In this document: positions 17,427 to 25,200 of the stretch, piece after piece | How the letters are laid out: each line of letters begins with the position of its first letter | How positions within the stretch are numbered: the first letter of the stretch is position 1 | NCBI RefSeq assembly: GCF_003073135.1 | Contig: NZ_PGDQ01000003.1 | Location: forward strand, 1-64,000 | Length of the DNA stretch: 64,000 bases | Source: Euzebya rosea | GTDB lineage: Bacteria > Actinomycetota > Nitriliruptoria > Euzebyales > Euzebyaceae | Direction of reading: 5' to 3' | The notes under the pieces: generated by a model | Database searches by the model: none | What the model was told of the DNA's origin: nothing | The model's input: only the letters and a program-made list of their open reading frames with translations | Position numbers and translations under genes: made by a program

Positions 17427-18211
17427 CCAGCTCCAGCCACACGCCGTCGCGACGCGAGTCGGTCCGACCTGCCGACCTGACGGGTCGGCAACGGGACGCG
17501 GCCACCGCAGGTGATCCCGACGCCGACGAGCAGGGTCCGGGGCTGGCGTTGCGGGCCCTGCGGAACGTCCGTGAGGGCGTGCAGCTGATCGTCGTGGCGC
17601 TGCTGATGGCCTTCGTGCTCAAGACCGTGGCCATCCAGGCCTTCTACATCCCGTCGGGCTCCATGCTGGACACCCTGCAGCTGCAGGACCGGGTGCTGGT
17701 GGAGAAGCTGACCTACCGCGTCCGCCCGCCCGAACGCGGGGAGATCATCGTCTTCCGGCGGCCGGGACTTGAGGACGACGGCTTCTCGCTGACCGCCACC
17801 GCCACGTCGTTCCTGGAGGGACTGGGCCTCGTCGAACCCGACGAGGACCGTGACCTGATCAAGCGGGTCATCGCCCTGCCCGGCGAGACGGTGGAGATGA
17901 TCGACGGGGTCGTGCACATCAACGGCACGCCGCTGGACGAGCCCTACACCCGGGCCGAGTCACGGGACTTCCCGCCCGTGACCGTGCCGGGCGGGCACTA
18001 CTACGTGCTCGGCGACAACCGCGGCAACTCCCTGGACAGCCGCTTCGCCCTGGGGACCATCCCCGAGGAGAACGTCATCGGTCGGGCGTTCGTCATCCTC
18101 TGGCCGCCCAGCAACGCCACCCTGCACATGGACCAGGACTACCCCAACGTGGGCGAGACCCCGGTCCCGCTGGGGGCCAGCAGCTCCGTCCCGGCGACCG
18201 ACGGTGGCTGA
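17423..18211 (+). CDS. lepB: Signal peptidase I (first copy)
   Basis: 262 residues. One membrane segment at about 52-70 precedes the catalytic region. Catalytic Ser80 lies in IPSGSM and the general base Lys148 in DLIKRVIALPGE; the conserved GDNRGNSLDSR box follows at about 195-205. The N-terminal 40 residues are charged and cytoplasmic. It cleaves Sec/Tat signal peptides on the outer face of the membrane. Translationally coupled to trmD by a GTGA overlap. A second SPase lies just past rplS, so the two enzymes flank L19. Confidence 0.95.
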   Translation: MTSSSHTPSRRESVRPADLTGRQRDAATAGDPDADEQGPGLALRALRNVREGVQLIVVALLMAFVLKTVAIQAFYIPSGSMLDTLQLQDRVLVEKLTYRVRPPERGEIIVFRRPGLEDDGFSLTATATSFLEGLGLVEPDEDRDLIKRVIALPGETVEMIDGVVHINGTPLDEPYTRAESRDFPPVTVPGGHYYVLGDNRGNSLDSRFALGTIPEENVIGRAFVILWPPSNATLHMDQDYPNVGETPVPLGASSSVPATDGG

Positions 18212-18217
18212 CCGCGG

Positions 18218-18362
18218 TTGACGACGCGGCCCCGGCGACCTATGCTCGCCGTTCGCGCCGCTTCCGGCGCCTCTTTTCCTGTCCTCGTTGTGCCGGGCGG
18301 CGCCTCCGCCGCGGAGGCAACGAACCCCCCGGCAAAGCCCCTGCTTGGAGCGTGAGCAACCA
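18218..18362 (+). promoter_or_regulatory. rplS promoter and structured leader
   Basis: TTGACG (18218-18223) and TATGCT (18241-18246) with a 17-bp spacer form the best sigma-70-type promoter seen in the window. The ~110-nt leader begins with GCGCCG-CTTC-CGGCGC (18255-18270) followed by CTCTTTTCCT, then a two-part stem: outer TGCCGGG/CCCGGCA (18291-18297 with 18328-18334) enclosing GCCTCCG/CGGAGGC (18302-18308 with 18312-18318). L19 leaders are autoregulatory in Firmicutes; an equivalent role here is inference. Confidence 0.65.
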
Positions 18363-18713
18363 ATGAATCGCACCGACTTCGTCGACGTCGAAACCCTCCG
18401 TGACGACGTCCCGGACTTCGGTCCCGGCGACACCCTGAAGGTCCACGTCCGCGTGACCGAAGGCGAGCGCTCCCGTATCCAGGTCTTCGAGGGCGACGTC
18501 ATCGCCCGCAAGGGTTCTGGTCCGCGCGAGACGTTCACCGTCCGCAAGATCTCCTTCAACGGCATCGGCGTGGAGCGCATCTTCCCGGTGCACGCCCCGA
18601 TCATCGACAAGATCGAGGTCACCCGTCACGGCAAGGTGCGTCGCGCCAAGCTGTACTACCTGCGCGACCGCGTCGGCAAGAAGGCCAAGATCAAGGAGAA
18701 GCGCGTCAACTGA
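18363..18713 (+). CDS. rplS: 50S ribosomal protein L19
   Basis: 116 residues from ATG 18363; the frame is open upstream but that part lies in the structured leader. Conserved L19 blocks: [62 protein letters not shown], and the basic C-terminus [18 protein letters not shown]19 sits at the 30S-50S interface. It has its own promoter in spite of being between two signal peptidase genes. Confidence 0.97.
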   Translation: MNRTDFVDVETLRDDVPDFGPGDTLKVHVRVTEGERSRIQVFEGDVIARKGSGPRETFTVRKISFNGIGVERIFPVHAPIIDKIEVTRHGKVRRAKLYYLRDRVGKKAKIKEKRVN

Positions 18714-18721
18714 CACGCGCG

Positions 18722-18727
18722 TAGCCT
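18722..18727 (+). promoter_or_regulatory. -10 box for the second signal peptidase gene
   Basis: TAGCCT ends eight bases before GTG 18736, giving a leaderless-type start nine bases after the rplS stop. Confidence 0.45.
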
Positions 18728-18735
18728 CCTACTGC

Positions 18736-19485
18736 GTGGCGGACTTGCACCTGGACTCGAGTGAAGAGGGTTCCTCAGCGCTCGACTCCGAGGACTCCTC
18801 GGACTCGTCGCGTCGCCGACGGGGCCGCGACGACCGATCGGACAAGCGGGCCTTCTGGGCCGAGCTGCCGTTCCTGATCGTCGTCGCGCTCGTCCTGGCG
18901 ATGCTGCTGAAGACCTTCGTCGTCCAGGCCTTCTACATCCCGTCCTCGTCGATGGAACCCACGTTGATGGTCCAGGACCGGGTGCTCGTCACGAAGCTGG
19001 CGTACCTGTACCGGGAACCGCGCCGCGGTGAGATCGTGGTCTTCCGCGACTCGCCGGAGGAGACCATCGGCGGGACCGACGAGGGGGGCTTCGGTGACCT
19101 GGTGTCCTCCTTGGCCTCGGGCCTGGGGTTCGGCGCCGGTGACGAACGCGACTTCATCAAGCGCATCATCGGCCTGCCGGGCGAGACCATCGAGATGCGC
19201 GGCGGCGTCGTCTACATCGACGGTGAGCCCATCCCCGAGGCCGCCACGGCCGACGGCGGCTACCTCTCGCGTCCGGACCTGAACGACTTCGGTCCGGTCA
19301 CGATCGAGGAGGGCCACTACTTCATGATGGGCGACAACCGCCCCAACTCCTCCGACAGCCGCTTCGGGCTGGGCCAGATCCCCCGCGAGGACATCCTCGG
19401 TCGCGCGTTCGTCACCATCTGGCCCCTGGACCAGATCGGCACCCTCGACATCGCCGAGTACGACGCTGTGCCCGCCGAGCAGTGA
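18736..19485 (+). CDS. lepB: Signal peptidase I (second copy)
   Basis: 249 residues. A Ser/Asp/Glu/Arg-rich cytoplasmic tail (1-38) precedes a membrane segment at about 45-62. Catalytic Ser72 in IPSSSMEPTL and Lys142 in DFIKRIIGLPGE are intact, as is the GDNRPNSSDSR box. It resembles the canonical IPSxSMEPTL form more closely than the upstream copy does. The two may differ in substrate range; both appear catalytically competent. Confidence 0.95.
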   Translation: MADLHLDSSEEGSSALDSEDSSDSSRRRRGRDDRSDKRAFWAELPFLIVVALVLAMLLKTFVVQAFYIPSSSMEPTLMVQDRVLVTKLAYLYREPRRGEIVVFRDSPEETIGGTDEGGFGDLVSSLASGLGFGAGDERDFIKRIIGLPGETIEMRGGVVYIDGEPIPEAATADGGYLSRPDLNDFGPVTIEEGHYFMMGDNRPNSSDSRFGLGQIPREDILGRAFVTIWPLDQIGTLDIAEYDAVPAEQ

Positions 19486-19516
19486 GCGGTCCATTGCGCA
19501 CCCAGGGGCATCGGCA

Positions 19517-19837
19517 GTGAGCATGGAGGACCTCGAGCGGTACGAGAGCGAGCTCGAGCTGTCGCTGTACCGCGAGTACCGCGACGTGGTGGGCATGTTC
19601 ACCTGGGTCGTGGAGACCGAACGACGCTTCTACCTGGCCAACAACGTCGAGGTCACGCCCAGGGTCGTCGACGGGGACACCTGGTTCGAGGTCGAGCTGT
19701 CCGACGCGTGGGTGTGGGACATGTACCGCCCCGTCCGGTTCCTCCAGACCGTCAGGGTGCTGACCTTCCGCGATGTCAACGTCGAGAAGCTCGACCACTC
19801 CTCCCACCCGGCCGACGCCCGCGACCTGCTGTCGTAG
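19517..19837 (+). CDS. DUF2469 family protein
   Basis: 106 residues from GTG 19517 (ATG 19523 two codons later is an alternative). MEDLERYESELELSLYREYRDVVGMFTWVVETERRFYLAN and VEVTPRVVD are the hallmark of the actinobacterial DUF2469 family, almost always found near rnhB and yraN. Function unknown. In this window rnhB, which normally stands just before it, is absent. Confidence 0.92.
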   Translation: MSMEDLERYESELELSLYREYRDVVGMFTWVVETERRFYLANNVEVTPRVVDGDTWFEVELSDAWVWDMYRPVRFLQTVRVLTFRDVNVEKLDHSSHPADARDLLS

Positions 19838-19850
19838 GCCGGGCCGCCGA

Positions 19851-19856
19851 TAGGAT
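19851..19856 (+). promoter_or_regulatory. -10-like box before the 38-residue membrane protein
   Basis: TAGGAT ends ten bases before ATG 19867, similar to the ffh promoter spacing. Confidence 0.35.
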
Positions 19857-19866
19857 CGATCGCGCC

Positions 19867-19983
19867 ATGGGATTCAACGCCACACGCAAGTACCGCGACG
19901 CCAAGTGGCGTGACATCAGCCTGCTGATCGCCGCCATCGTCATCGTCGGCGGACTGCTGGCCTGGGCCGTCGGCGTCTTCTAG
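19867..19983 (+). CDS. Small single-span membrane protein (38 residues)
   Basis: The ORF encodes a basic, soluble N-terminus (MGFNATRKYRDAKWRD) and one membrane helix (about 17-37, ISLLIAAIVIVGGLLAWAV). It lies 29 bp after the DUF2469 gene in the same direction and has its own TANNNT box. I recall similarly short basic-plus-helix proteins at this locus in other actinobacteria, but could not check. Function unknown; possibly a membrane-associated adaptor. Codon use matches the neighbours. Confidence 0.55.
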   Translation: MGFNATRKYRDAKWRDISLLIAAIVIVGGLLAWAVGVF

Positions 19984-20021
19984 TTCCAGGGGTCGTGGGT
20001 CGTCGCCGACGGCCCCGTTGG

Positions 20022-21476
20022 TCAGCGAGGCGTGCTGTTGCCCGGCGTCGTGCGAGCGGTGGCCAGGACGAGCTCGGCCACGCGCCGCCCCTGGGTCAGG
20101 CCGTTGGTAATGCCCATCGGGTAGTGGATGCCGCCGTAGAGCCGTGAGATGGCGGCTTCGTCGGCCGCGTGGGTGAAGCTCTCGAACCGGCGTGCGGTGA
20201 GGGTGAAGGGCGTCGGGGTCCCGTTGACGACCGGGTTGCCGGTGACCACACGGCCCTCGCTGTGGCGGTCGACGAAGGGGCGGTTGCCCAGCAGGGTCGT
20301 CAGCGCATGTGCCGCGGCCGCCGAGCTGACGGAGTGGCCGGAGGTGTACTCCGGGAACGCCGGGGTGTTCACGAACGTCGTCCAGGTCGGGTCGATGTGC
20401 TGGCGGATGTAGGTGATCGGCCGCAGCAGGTTCGTCCGGTACTTCTCGATCCAGCACGACGTGAAGGCGTCGGCGACACAGATGGCCATCAGCGTCAGCG
20501 CCTCGGCCGTGTCGCCCAGGTCCTTGCCCAGGTCCTCCGACGCTGCGCTGGCGGCCTGCAGCCAGTGGCCGGACGGCAGCCCGGTCACCCCGTCGGGGTT
20601 GTCGCGCCAGTACATCGCGGTCATCCGCTGGGCGTCGGTCAGGTTGGCCTTCGCCTCGACCACCGCCATCGCCTGCTGGTGGAAGTCCGACCCCTCCGTC
20701 GGGCTGTACGGGATGTGGGGAACGGGGGCCGCAGGACAGATCGCACGGCCCTGGTCGTCACGGGTGACCTGCAGCGCGAACGGCCGCACGCGGTGCCAGT
20801 TCGGCTCGATCGCCGCACCGAAGTTGGGGTGCGTCACCTCCCACAGGCCCGGTCCGACCGGCGGCACGTACGTGGGGCCCGCGTTGCGCTGGGCGAAGCC
20901 GTCGCCAGCGGCCCATGTCACCAGCCAGCGCCCGACGGCCTCGCCGTGGCGGACCGCCGCGTTGACGTTGGCGGCCGAGACCCCGCGGGCGAGCGTCGTG
21001 TGGGTGGACTGGCGGTGGGCCTGCAGGCCGTCGCGGACGGCCTGCGTCCGCGAGTCCGGGACACCCACCGCTACAGCCGCGGCCACGTGGCCGATGGCGG
21101 CGTTGGCGGCGATGGGCCAGTGGATCTTCTTCGCCCCGGCCACAGGGGAGGCACCCAGGCCGTTCAGCCTCCCCCCGAGCGACCGTCGGTTGGGGACGCC
21201 GTCGACGATCGCCTCCCACCCGGCCAGCATCGTCAGGCCGTAGAACCGGGCGGCCATGGTCGGCCAGGCGAAGGCCTGGGCCTGCGAGCGGTACAGCGCG
21301 CCGACCCATCCGTGCAGCACGGCGGGGTCGTAGTGCTTGGCCAGCGTCGCCGGCGTCGCGAGGGCCGGCCCCGCCCCGACCATCGCGAGGCCGAGCCCGG
21401 CACCCACGCCCTGCAGCACCCGACGACGGCTCATCCCCGTCACGTGCGAACCGCCTGTGTCGTGCACAGCGTCCAT
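20022..21476 (-). CDS. Tat-exported PAP2/vanadium haloperoxidase-like protein
   Basis: 484 residues. A twin-arginine signal (SRRRVLQG at 16-23 and hydrophobic 24-40, ending ALA) predicts export in folded form. The active-site motif of vanadium haloperoxidases and PAP2 phosphatases is present: K345-X6-R352-P, S379-G-H381 within the YTSGHS block, and S444-R445-X5-H451. The Asp that usually follows the last His by four residues is Gly455. Without biochemical data it could be a haloperoxidase or an acid phosphatase. It is divergent from a TetR regulator and convergent with the small membrane protein. Confidence 0.85.
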   Translation of the reverse strand: MDAVHDTGGSHVTGMSRRRVLQGVGAGLGLAMVGAGPALATPATLAKHYDPAVLHGWVGALYRSQAQAFAWPTMAARFYGLTMLAGWEAIVDGVPNRRSLGGRLNGLGASPVAGAKKIHWPIAANAAIGHVAAAVAVGVPDSRTQAVRDGLQAHRQSTHTTLARGVSAANVNAAVRHGEAVGRWLVTWAAGDGFAQRNAGPTYVPPVGPGLWEVTHPNFGAAIEPNWHRVRPFALQVTRDDQGRAICPAAPVPHIPYSPTEGSDFHQQAMAVVEAKANLTDAQRMTAMYWRDNPDGVTGLPSGHWLQAASAASEDLGKDLGDTAEALTLMAICVADAFTSCWIEKYRTNLLRPITYIRQHIDPTWTTFVNTPAFPEYTSGHSVSSAAAAHALTTLLGNRPFVDRHSEGRVVTGNPVVNGTPTPFTLTARRFESFTHAADEAAISRLYGGIHYPMGITNGLTQGRRVAELVLATARTTPGNSTPR

Positions 21477-21515
21477 CTCCCAGCCTCCCTCTCAGCAAGT
21501 CGATGCCGTCATGAC

Positions 21516-21547
21516 TTGACGGACGTCCAGTAAGTTACTAGCGTCAC
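21516..21547 (+). promoter_or_regulatory. Promoter with palindromic operator, TetR/PAP2 intergenic
   Basis: TTGACG (21516-21521) and TAGCGT (21539-21544) with 17 bp between form the tetR promoter. The spacer contains GGACGTCC (21521-21528) and AGTAAGTTACT (21529-21539), a perfect 5-1-5 inverted repeat ending on the -10. TGACG and CGTCA flank the whole element. A TetR dimer bound here would block the promoter and could also affect the divergent PAP2 gene. Confidence 0.6.
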
Positions 21548-21592
21548 ACAGGAGACGCCAGAAGTTGCCGGCAGGCTCGAGGAGGGAGATGG

Positions 21593-22135
21593 ATGGCGCG
21601 CCAGAACCGCAAGCAGGCCCTCCTCGACGCGGCTCTCGAACACTTCGTCCAGCACGGGTACGAGGGCACCAGCGTCGGCACCCTGGCCGACGAGGTGGGC
21701 GTCAGCAAGGCCGCCGTCTCCTACCACTTCCCGGCCAAGGACGACCTCGCCGCCGAGCTCGCCGAACCGCTCCTCGATGCGCTGGACGCCGTCGTCCCGG
21801 AGGAGAACGCCCTCCTGTCGTGGCCCGAGGGCGTGCAGCACCTCATCGAGCGGTACCTCGACGTGCTGCTGACCTACCCGGAGGTGGCGACCTGGCTGGA
21901 GGGGGACCGGTCGGTGCGGATCAACTCGCCGATCGGTCGCCGGTTGACCCACATCAACCACCGCATGCGGCGGGCCCTCGTCGGCCGGCCGCTGGATCCT
22001 CGCGCGCGCGTGGCCGCCGCCGTCGCGCTCGGGGCCCTGTGGCGTCCCGTCCGCAACGTCCCGCTCGAGGACGTGTCGCGCAACCGGGACCTCATGATCG
22101 AGTCGGCGCTGGCGCCGCTGCGGGTGGTCCGATGA
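21593..22135 (+). CDS. TetR/AcrR family transcriptional regulator
   Basis: 180 residues. N-terminal helix-turn-helix at about 5-55: RKQALLDAALEHFVQHGYEGTSVGTLADEVGVSKAAVSYHF with the TetR-type recognition helix 'VSKAAVSYHF'. The C-terminal 120 residues are the ligand/dimer domain with no recognisable ligand. GGAGGGAG is the ribosome site. Divergent from the PAP2/haloperoxidase gene and preceded by a palindromic promoter, so it probably represses itself and perhaps that gene. Confidence 0.9.
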   Translation: MARQNRKQALLDAALEHFVQHGYEGTSVGTLADEVGVSKAAVSYHFPAKDDLAAELAEPLLDALDAVVPEENALLSWPEGVQHLIERYLDVLLTYPEVATWLEGDRSVRINSPIGRRLTHINHRMRRALVGRPLDPRARVAAAVALGALWRPVRNVPLEDVSRNRDLMIESALAPLRVVR

Positions 22136-22232
22136 CCCCCAGCGCGGTGTTGCCCAAGGTGTTCGTCGGCGCTCGGCCGGCGATGCTGCGACGGCCACCG
22201 TGGCCGTCCTGTCCAGAAAGGCACGGCCCGTC

Positions 22233-25200
22233 ATGCGAGCCGCACGGGGTAGTCACGTCCTGGCCGGAGGCACCCGGCACCACACGTCCGCACGCCGAGG
22301 CCTGATCGCCGCGCTCGCTGCGCTGCTGGTCCTCGGCCAGATGCTCGCCACCAGCGGCGGGGTGCTGGCCGCCCCGCGCCCGGGCGTGGTCGGCACGGTC
22401 GCGGTCGACGGCCTGGACGGCCTGGTCGTCGACCAAGCGGGTGCCGTCGAGCTGCACCTGACCGCCGACGAGCGCACCGACCACACGACGCCGCTGCGCG
22501 CGGTCGTCCGCATCACCGACGAGTCGGGGCGTCCGCTCAACGACGTCGGTGTGTCCATCGACGGCGTCGCCGTGGACGTCGACGGCGACGGACGTGTGGT
22601 CCTGCCGACGATGGACCAGCCGCCGCTCACCGTCGCCACCCACCCCGAGCTGGTCGACGACGCCGGGCTGTCCCTGACGCTCCACCTGCGCGCGCCGGAC
22701 ACCGCCACCCGGTTCCTGACGGCCCGGCTGGTGGAGTCCAACGAACACGCGGCCGAGGTGGTCCGGCGGGCCGGGCCGGACCGGATCGCCACCGCGGTCG
22801 CCGTGTCCGCTGGGGCCTTCCCCGGCGGTGCCGACACCGTCTGGGTCGCCCGCGCGGACGAGTTCGCCGACGCGCTCAGCGCCGGCCCCGCCGCAGGCCT
22901 GGCCGGTGGCCCGATCCTGTTGACCGCCGGCGACGCGCTGCCGGACGCCACGGCGACCGAGCTGGCCCGGCTGACCCCGACCCGCGTCGTCGTGCTCGGC
23001 GGCACCGCCGCGGTCGCCGACCCGGTCCTCGACCAGATCACCGCAGCGGTCCCCGGGGCCGAGGTCGTTCGGGTGGCCGGTCCCGACCGCTTCGCCACCG
23101 CCGCCGCGGTGGCCACCGACACCTTCACCGCCCCCGTCCCGATCGTGGTCGTCGCGACCGGGTCCAGCTTCGCCGACGCCCTCTCCGGCGGGGCCGCCGC
23201 CGGGCATCACGGTGGTCCGCTGCTGCTGGTCGACCGCGACACCGTTCCCGAGGCCACGGCGGCAGCGCTGCGTGCGCTCCAGCCCGCCCGGATCGTCGTG
23301 CTCGGCGGCACCGCCGCCATCAGCGACGTCGTCGCCGGCCAGCTGGCCGCGTTCGCGCCGGGCGGGGTGGCCAGGCACGCAGGACCGGACCGCTACAGCA
23401 CCTCCGCGGCGGTCGTCGCAGCCATGTTCGACCCGGCTGACGTCGACGCGGTGTTCGTCGCGACCGGTGACGGCTTCCCCGACGCCCTCTCCGGCACCCC
23501 GGCCGCCGTCCGGTCCGGTGGGCCCCTGATGCTGGTCGGGCACGACACGATCCCCACCCCCGTGGCCGAGCAGCTCGACCGGCTCGACGTCGGCACCGCC
23601 ACCGTGCTCGGCGGTCCGGCCGCGGTCGGTGACGGCGTCGCCCAGCACCTCGGCCGCATCGTCCGTGACATCGCCCCGGACCCCGACCGTTTCAGGGACG
23701 CAGCGGTCACCCCGGCGATGCCCTTCGCCGCCCGCGACGCCGTCGACCCCGGTGGCCCCGGCGGCGGGGGAGGGGGAGGTGCGGCACCGGTCGTCGTCGA
23801 CTCGCCCACACCCGGCGCACCCCTCAACCTGCGCCCCGGTGATCGCTTCCCCGTCCGGTTCACCACCTCGACCCCCGGGACCTACGTCATCGAGTACCGG
23901 GCGGCCGGCGACAGCACGTGGTTGCCGTTCCCAAACGGCACCGCCACCGGCAGCGTCGGGACGGGGCCGCAGGTCGTGCAGCTGAACGCCCCGCTCGCCC
24001 AGGGCGTGCTGGACCTCAGGGTCACGCTCCTGCCCGCGACGAGGGCCGCCGGCGCCGGCCCCGCCCAGCGTGCCGGTGCGTCGTCCACGTCGGTGGTCCT
24101 GCCTGCGGTGGTCACCGTGGCCCTGACGTTCCCGCCGCCCCTGATCTCCGCCCTCGTGGAGGACGTGGCCGACCAGTCCCAGCTGATCGCCGTGCGCCCG
24201 GTGGGTGGCCTTGCCGACGGCGTCCGTCTCGACATCGACCTCTCGTCGGCCGAGCGGGGTGGAGCGGACTACCCGCTGGATGCGGAGGTGACGCTGCTCA
24301 ACGGCAACGGCACCGCCACGTTGGTCGTCGTCCGGGACCGAACCGCCCGCATCGAGTACACCGCCGGCCCCGGTGACAGCGTCCCCGCGCCCGGCGTCAG
24401 CCCACTCCTGACGTTCCGGATCGACCACATCACCACGGCCAACGTCCACGAGACCCACGTCGGGCAGTTCTTCCGCTACGACATCATGCACGGCGTCCAG
24501 CGGGTGTTCGCGATCGGCAGCGGGCCCTCGATCGCGAGCCCGACCGCCTCCGACGTGGCGGCCGGCAGCGGCCACACGTTCCAGCTGCTGTCCTTCGCCA
24601 TGCGCGAACCGCTGGCACCCTACGAGCGGGTCGACATCGACCTGTCCGAGGCCGAGCAGACCGTCATCGACTACGCCGACGCCTTCGTCGCCCTGCAGGG
24701 CGACGGTGGGCACGGGGCGGCGCCGAACCACGGTCCGCCGCCCCCGCCGCCCGGCAGCGTCTTCATCGACGTCGACCACGACGAACGGGCGGTGGTCACC
24801 TTCATCGCCGGGCCCGACGGCATCCCCACCGTCCAGCCCGAGGGGCCGACGCTGACCGTCTTCGTCGGCGGCATCGTCGTGGCGGACACGGTGGCGACCA
24901 CCCCGGTGGACTTCGTCAGGCTCGCCACCGGCGAGGTCGCGACCACCACCTTCACCACCCAGCGCCGTGACGTCGTCGGCCTGTCCGCATCCGACCTCGC
25001 CGCGGCCACCCCTGGCCAGGTCCAGACCATCACGATGACCCTCGACGGGGACATGGAAGCCGGCGGCGGCCTCCAGGTCGAGCTGCCTCGCACCTCCCAG
25101 GTCGACTACTCCGACATCAACGCGGTCGTCGTCGACGGCAACGGCACGGTCTTCCCCTACACCTACGACGGGATCACCGTGCTCGCCTACGACTCCGCGG

